Below, piece by piece: positions 59,605 to 64,000 of a DNA stretch of 64,000 nt. The position numbers and the translations under genes are program-made. The notes under the pieces are model-generated. The model was not told where the DNA came from and searched no databases. It worked only from the letters and a program-made list of their open reading frames with translations. This DNA is from Trichostrongylus colubriformis. Its lineage: Eukaryota; Nematoda; Chromadorea; Rhabditida; Trichostrongylidae. The first letter of the stretch is position 1, and the number at the start of each line of letters is the position of its first letter. Location of the stretch: assembly GCA_963978905.1 (NCBI GenBank), contig OZ022256.1, positions 49,648,001 through 49,712,000 of the forward strand, given 5' to 3'.

Positions 59605-59607
59605 TTA

Positions 59608-60710
59608 CTTTAACTTGTCATTCTGGAGCAAGAAGTCACTTTCCATTCCATCATTATTTTGAACATGCTGGAATTCCTAGCAACCATCTTGTCGATTTTA
59701 CTTATTTATTCGTATTTTACTTATTTATTCGTTTAATTATCTCATCTACTTACTTATTTATTCAGTTGCTTATTTACTTACAATTTATTTACACTGCTTC
59801 CCACCCACTCCATTTTCAGAATTCGATGTGTGGAATATATCCTTACTAGGTAACTAGAAAGGATTAACGATGTGGCACCTTATATAATTTTATAGAAGCA
59901 TTCATAGTATTGGTCTTCAAAATCCAAATGAAATAAAAAAGACAATAAATTGAAGTGAAAAATAAAATCAAATGAAAAACTACGAGCTTCAAACTATCAG
60001 ATTTGTATAATCACTCAGCTTCCAGCTTTAACGAGTGTTCATTCGTATACTAAGTGGGCTGCAACGCCATATTGAAAACTTTGAGGTCTTTCATTAATAT
60101 TTCTTACTTTATATAACCCATAACCCAGCGATATGATGCTACCTGCGGTGTTTCTCTTGCTCTATGTAACGTTTGCTCATCTGAACCAATAAATAGATTT
60201 TCTAGATTTCGTATCCGAAAGGGAATCGCTCAATATTGCTCAAATAGTTCAATTTTCCTTTGATGAAGCACTTCGAGGAATTTAAAGCTCAAAGATGGAT
60301 CTCATGCATACCGCTACATTAGGCTTGGCCAAGCGGATTAAGAAGACCGTGTAATTGCTTGGCAGAATCGAAAGGTGGTGAATGAATCATTGAATATTAC
60401 GTACCTTTTTTCTGGCCATTTTAAATAAAGGAAATGCAGAGTAAAGCCAGAAAGATGACTACTTGGCGTTTCGTGACGTCTACAGGGGAATGATACTGCC
60501 CATTCGGAAGCGCGAAGGCGTCACCAAATATGCAGAACGGCGTATTTATTGATTTCTTAATCGCAGTTCCATTATTGAACCGCTTGGGCATCGGAAAGGC
60601 TTCTCGGCATCTCCACGCGAATACTCCATGGAACCTTTAGTATCGAATTTGATGAGAGGGTGTGGGGGTGTCTCTCAACAAAAATAGACCAGAAGCTAAA
60701 GGGACAAATG
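59608..60710. other. Unassigned stretch with AT-rich tandem tract
   Basis: Positions about 59695-59790 are a TTTA/TTAT low-complexity tract. Nothing else is supported. Confidence 0.5.
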
Positions 60711-60715
60711 GGCCA

Positions 60716-60790
60716 GTAACGGTAGCGCAATGGTTAAGCACTAGGAACTGAAAGCATAGGTTCAGGTTCGAGTCTCGCCTGAAATAAACG
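60716..60790 (+). repeat. tRNA-derived SINE or tRNA pseudogene
   Basis: The polymerase III A-box-like TAGCGCAATGGTTA begins at 60723 and the B-box-like GGTTCGAGTCT at 60765, spaced as inside a tRNA. The acceptor ends GTAACGG and CTGAAAT do not pair and the T-arm stem is poor, so it is unlikely to be a working tRNA. Confidence 0.5.
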
Positions 60791-60794
60791 ATTT

Positions 60795-62144
60795 GTCTGT
60801 AACTCAACAGAGATTCCACGAAATGTAGACCGTCCCATAAACGAGTTCAGGCTAGAGTCCAAAAAACTCTGTTTGAAGCATCAGCCACTGCGATTCAATT
60901 GACAGGAGTTTAGTTCGGGACGAATTTCAAAAGAGACTGATCCACGCTGAATTGGTTATTTCATTTTCGTATTGACGTCACAATCAATGATAATTGATGG
61001 TTCACCAGAAAGCTGGTGAAAACTAATTGAGAGTGGTATTCGTCTCAGTGACGGCAGAATATTATTTGTGAAAATTATGTTCCGTATATATGACTGCACA
61101 ATTCATATGCATTATATCAATTTATGGTGAATATCTACGGGCAACAACATATTCCAAGCAACTGTAAATTGATGGCTTATTCAACTGCATATGGTTGGGT
61201 ATAGTTGTACGCTCAAAAATGAAACTGGATAGGAAGGTAGGAGCGTTCGGCTACGAAATCCCCTAGTTGTAGACGATTCATCTCTAATGTAGAAAGGAAA
61301 AGATTGTGAGAAGAGGGAGCACGCGGGGAGAGATCAGACGCGAGAGGAAATGATGTCAAGAAATTTTTTGATTACTGTAAAAGTGACTGTCGATGGTAGG
61401 ATGGTCAGAGGATTACTCCAGTTGGGGTCACCCCCACACTTATCACTTATGCTCGAGCCATGAATGTCCACAGTAATTCTTTGTCCCATGTCAGTAAGAC
61501 ATATGTAAAAGTCCTCTTAAACCAGTTTTTTCCTACGGTGGGTTAACAAGTCACTTCATATTTAGTTATTTATTTATTTGTTCATACTTAGTTATTTATT
61601 TATCTGACATGTCAAATCACATGCCCTAATCAAGGGAAAGCATTTGCAAGAAAAGTACTCTAAAAACAAATCAAGAAAAAGAAAGAAGAGCTCAAAAATA
61701 AAATAAGAACAGAAGAAAGAGAATTTGAGTGTGAAATGTGCCTACAATTATCAGTGGAATACTTGATCAAATGAGCTTGTACCTTTTCATTCATTAGCTA
61801 ATAGTAGCTCTTTTCCATTTAGGACTGATTGCTAGGAGAGTTTGTTGAGAATATCGACACTATGCAACCTATGAAACCGTGAATATGGAGCAAAGTAGAA
61901 GGAATAAGCAATTTTATGACTCCTCATGAGCCTATGAGTGTTTCATAATTTGCACCTGTCACACTATATCAGGGAGCAAACTCACTTACACGTGAACGTC
62001 ATTTAGCGAGTTTTCTTATGTAGGTGGTGTGCTCTGATTGCAAAGCAAATGTTAATGCACCCACGTGCTCTCATACCTCATGAAGGCCTTGTCGGCACTT
62101 CTATGGCATATCTGCAACAGCTGATATTTGCATTTTACTATCGG
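60795..62144. other. Unassigned stretch
   Basis: No gene supported. It is AT-rich with a short TTTA tract near 61560-61605. Confidence 0.4.
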
Positions 62145-62683
62145 TTAAAGACAGCATTAGGGGTGATGTGGTTCATGAGAAATCTCAAAAAGAAGTCACT
62201 CACATGGGAACCATAGGTCTAAGAAGGCTCTCCGTGGCGAAATCCCGGTGGAAAAGCCCCTCTCCGAGTTGTAGGAACGCCGCAACTGCCACGACCGCCC
62301 ATCTGTCCCGCCTCTTGATAAATCGATCCCGCCTCCGAATGACGTAATTCCCGGAGCGGCCAAGGAGATGACGCAGGATCAAAGGTTCCGCGGCGCGCTT
62401 TCGCAGTTTTAGCTTGAAGCTGACTCCGAAATTGATGGTGTCGTATTTCCAAACATTCTCCTGCGTTTACTTGGCGACATGCCAATGGAAAACAGGTCAG
62501 ACTACCCGCCTCTTGACGGACAGGTCGTCCGCGTCGAGAATCAACGGTGTAAAGGGGGTCCTATTTTTCGGGTTTTTGGCCAATTCCATCCGTTGTTTCT
62601 TCACTGTCCTGTTACTAGGCATCTCGACTTTCACATTCACTACTTTTATTTTTCGTCCGACTTTCCCCTTATGATGCCTTTAT
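62145..62683. mobile_element. TTAA-ended TIR element (family C), copy 4
   Basis: Begins TTAAAGACAGCATTAGGGGT and ends CCCCTTATGATGCCTTTA, about 539 bp. It has the same internal order as copies 2 and 3. The short segment interrupted in copy 3 is intact here (GAAAACAGGTCAGACTACCC). Confidence 0.85.
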
Positions 62684-62745
62684 GTTATCGTCCTAAGTAC
62701 CAACTTTTTCGGGAAATCGCCTCTTCATAGGGTCCAAGACAAGTA

Positions 62746-63252
62746 CAGTAGCGCTCAAAAGTCTTCGGCCAAAACTCTTTGGTCATAACTTTTTTTTCTA
62801 CTTGACCATATTTGACAAAATTTTAATATGTGATGCCTGAACCTATTGCCAACATTTCCTTCTACTTGAGTGCCGCTTGACACTTTTCATGGTTTTTCAC
62901 AAGAATTTACTACAAGACCACCAAAAAAAAGTAAAAGGCTTGGTCAAGGGGAACGGCTTTCTTTACAAAAACAAAACGAGCAAGCCTCAGAGAACATTAA
63001 TATTTTGTAGAAAGACCACGACTTTTGATGACAGCGGCACAGCGGGACGGCATAGCGATGGCACTCCAAAAACAAAAAATTTCATTTAACCGCGTAACCA
63101 ATACCGTTGAGCGCCAAAATAGTATATTAAGTATGCAGTGTCTCCAAGTACAACATACTAAAATTTCTCTTAGATCGGTTCAGTCGCAAAAAAGTTTCAA
63201 GTGAGAAACCCAAGTGAAAGACCATTTCGCCGAAGACTTTTGAGCGCTACTG
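62746..63252. mobile_element. Tc1-like MITE
   Basis: 507 bp with terminal repeats CAGTAGCGCTCAAAAGTCTT and AAGACTTTTGAGCGCTACTG, flanked by TA. The end wording is typical of Tc1-like elements. The interior (TTTGTAGAAAGACCACGACT near 63003) has no transposase frame. Confidence 0.85.
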
Positions 63253-63289
63253 TATATCCCATCGGCAGACAAAGGCATCTCAGAGAGGC

Positions 63290-63515
63290 GAAACTGTCCT
63301 TCAAAGGCGAGTCCTAGGCTCTCTATCGCCGGTTCGCCTGAGTTTAGCCGTAGAGGGCTGGCCAACGTCTGCTATCTGGCTCGCCTCGCCGTCAACAGCC
63401 AAAAGCAGTTCGCAATAAGGATAAGTGATAGTAGCAAGGTTTATTACACGGGTTTTATGAACGTTTCGTTCTATCCCTTCTCTATTGTGCACTTCTACTT
63501 TCATATTCCATAATC
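63290..63515 (-). repeat. Dispersed repeat family D, copy 4 (inverted, partial)
   Basis: CGTTTCGTTCTATCCCTTC, ATTGTGCACTTCTACTTTC and ATATTCC match the complement of family D blocks in the same order. The end near 63300 is vague. The remainder to 64000 is unassigned. Confidence 0.5.
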
Positions 63516-64000
63516 AACAAAAATGCTTAGCGGTTTTCCAATTTCTGATACATATGGGAAGTAGACTTGCGGGAAAGTACCATAGCAAGGCAGAGAGCTA
63601 GGTACCGCGAGTAAATGTTTTCAAATCCGTGACAAGGGAGGCAATAAAGCAGCAAGATCAGCGCTGCAGTTTATGTCACACAGGGTAGCAGAAGAAATCA
63701 TGGGCGACCATATGAATAAATAGCACGAATTCACATCAGCGTGGGAGTATATTGCTGCTTACAATATGGTTTGCAGGGAGAGACAGCGAGCCATAGCGGC
63801 ATAGTAAGCGGGCACGAACGAGGGTAGGCGACAGCGGGCGATTTCAGACGAAGCATAGCGTGCTTCAGGGCGACAGCTGCAATGCTTTGTGTTCCTTGTA
63901 CAACTATAATCAGACTTTTTACGGTATTGATAGCCTCATACGCAATTGACGTGTTAGCGCTTTGGACTGAATAACACCGCGCCTGTGCCTGTAGCTCGTC

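Noticed and set aside
59695..59790. Possible origin or array in the TTTA tract
   Set aside because: It is simple low-complexity sequence with irregular units, also seen near 26775 and 61560.
60716..60790. Functional tRNA gene
   Set aside because: Acceptor ends do not pair and the T-arm stem is poor, so it is reported only as tRNA-derived.

Overview
This window looks like nuclear DNA of a nematode, most likely a strongylid parasite of the hookworm type. That is an inference. The supporting signs are small introns with TTTCAG-type acceptors, acceptor sites a few bases upstream of start codons as expected for spliced-leader trans-splicing, low gene density, and a dense load of small DNA transposons beside a degenerate RTE-type retrotransposon. 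There are no bacterial operons, rRNA genes or CRISPR arrays.

Three protein genes could be reconstructed exon by exon, all on the minus strand. (1) 2565-10121: a complete 14-exon fatty acid transport protein / very-long-chain acyl-CoA synthetase (SLC27A/FATP type). Its exons join in phase to exactly 651 codons. (2) 31703-33010: a complete three-exon ribosomal protein S23 gene of 143 residues. (3) 47384-58180: six in-phase exons of a small protein with a C-terminal hydrophobic helix. Its organisation recalls scramblase-like (Tubby/LURP-type) proteins, but the identity is tentative and the N-terminus is unresolved.

The most striking observation is in rps-23. Each of its two introns carries a 134-nt sequence of identical length. 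The two share a bipartite 5' hairpin with an identical 9+9 nt internal pocket, a hinge, a 3' hairpin with a compensatory stem change, and a terminal ACA followed by three bases. This is the architecture of box H/ACA snoRNAs, and the two copies appear to be paralogues.

Between the genes the DNA is dominated by mobile elements. Recurring families are: hAT-like MITEs (3 copies with 8-bp target duplications), PIF/Harbinger-like MITEs (5 copies with TTA/TAA duplications), a roughly 540-bp TTAA-ended family (4 copies), a family with a nested second MITE near 22.3-23.0 kb, several large palindromic elements, a Tc1-like MITE, an internally deleted mariner with intact ends, and a decayed mariner. The block 38130-43145 is continuous transposon sequence: a TTAA-ended element, then a frameshifted RTE retrotransposon, then a 1.38-kb near-perfect palindrome holding regularly spaced small hairpins. 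Many of these elements sit in introns of the FATP and scramblase-like genes. Large stretches, listed below, hold nothing I can recognise.
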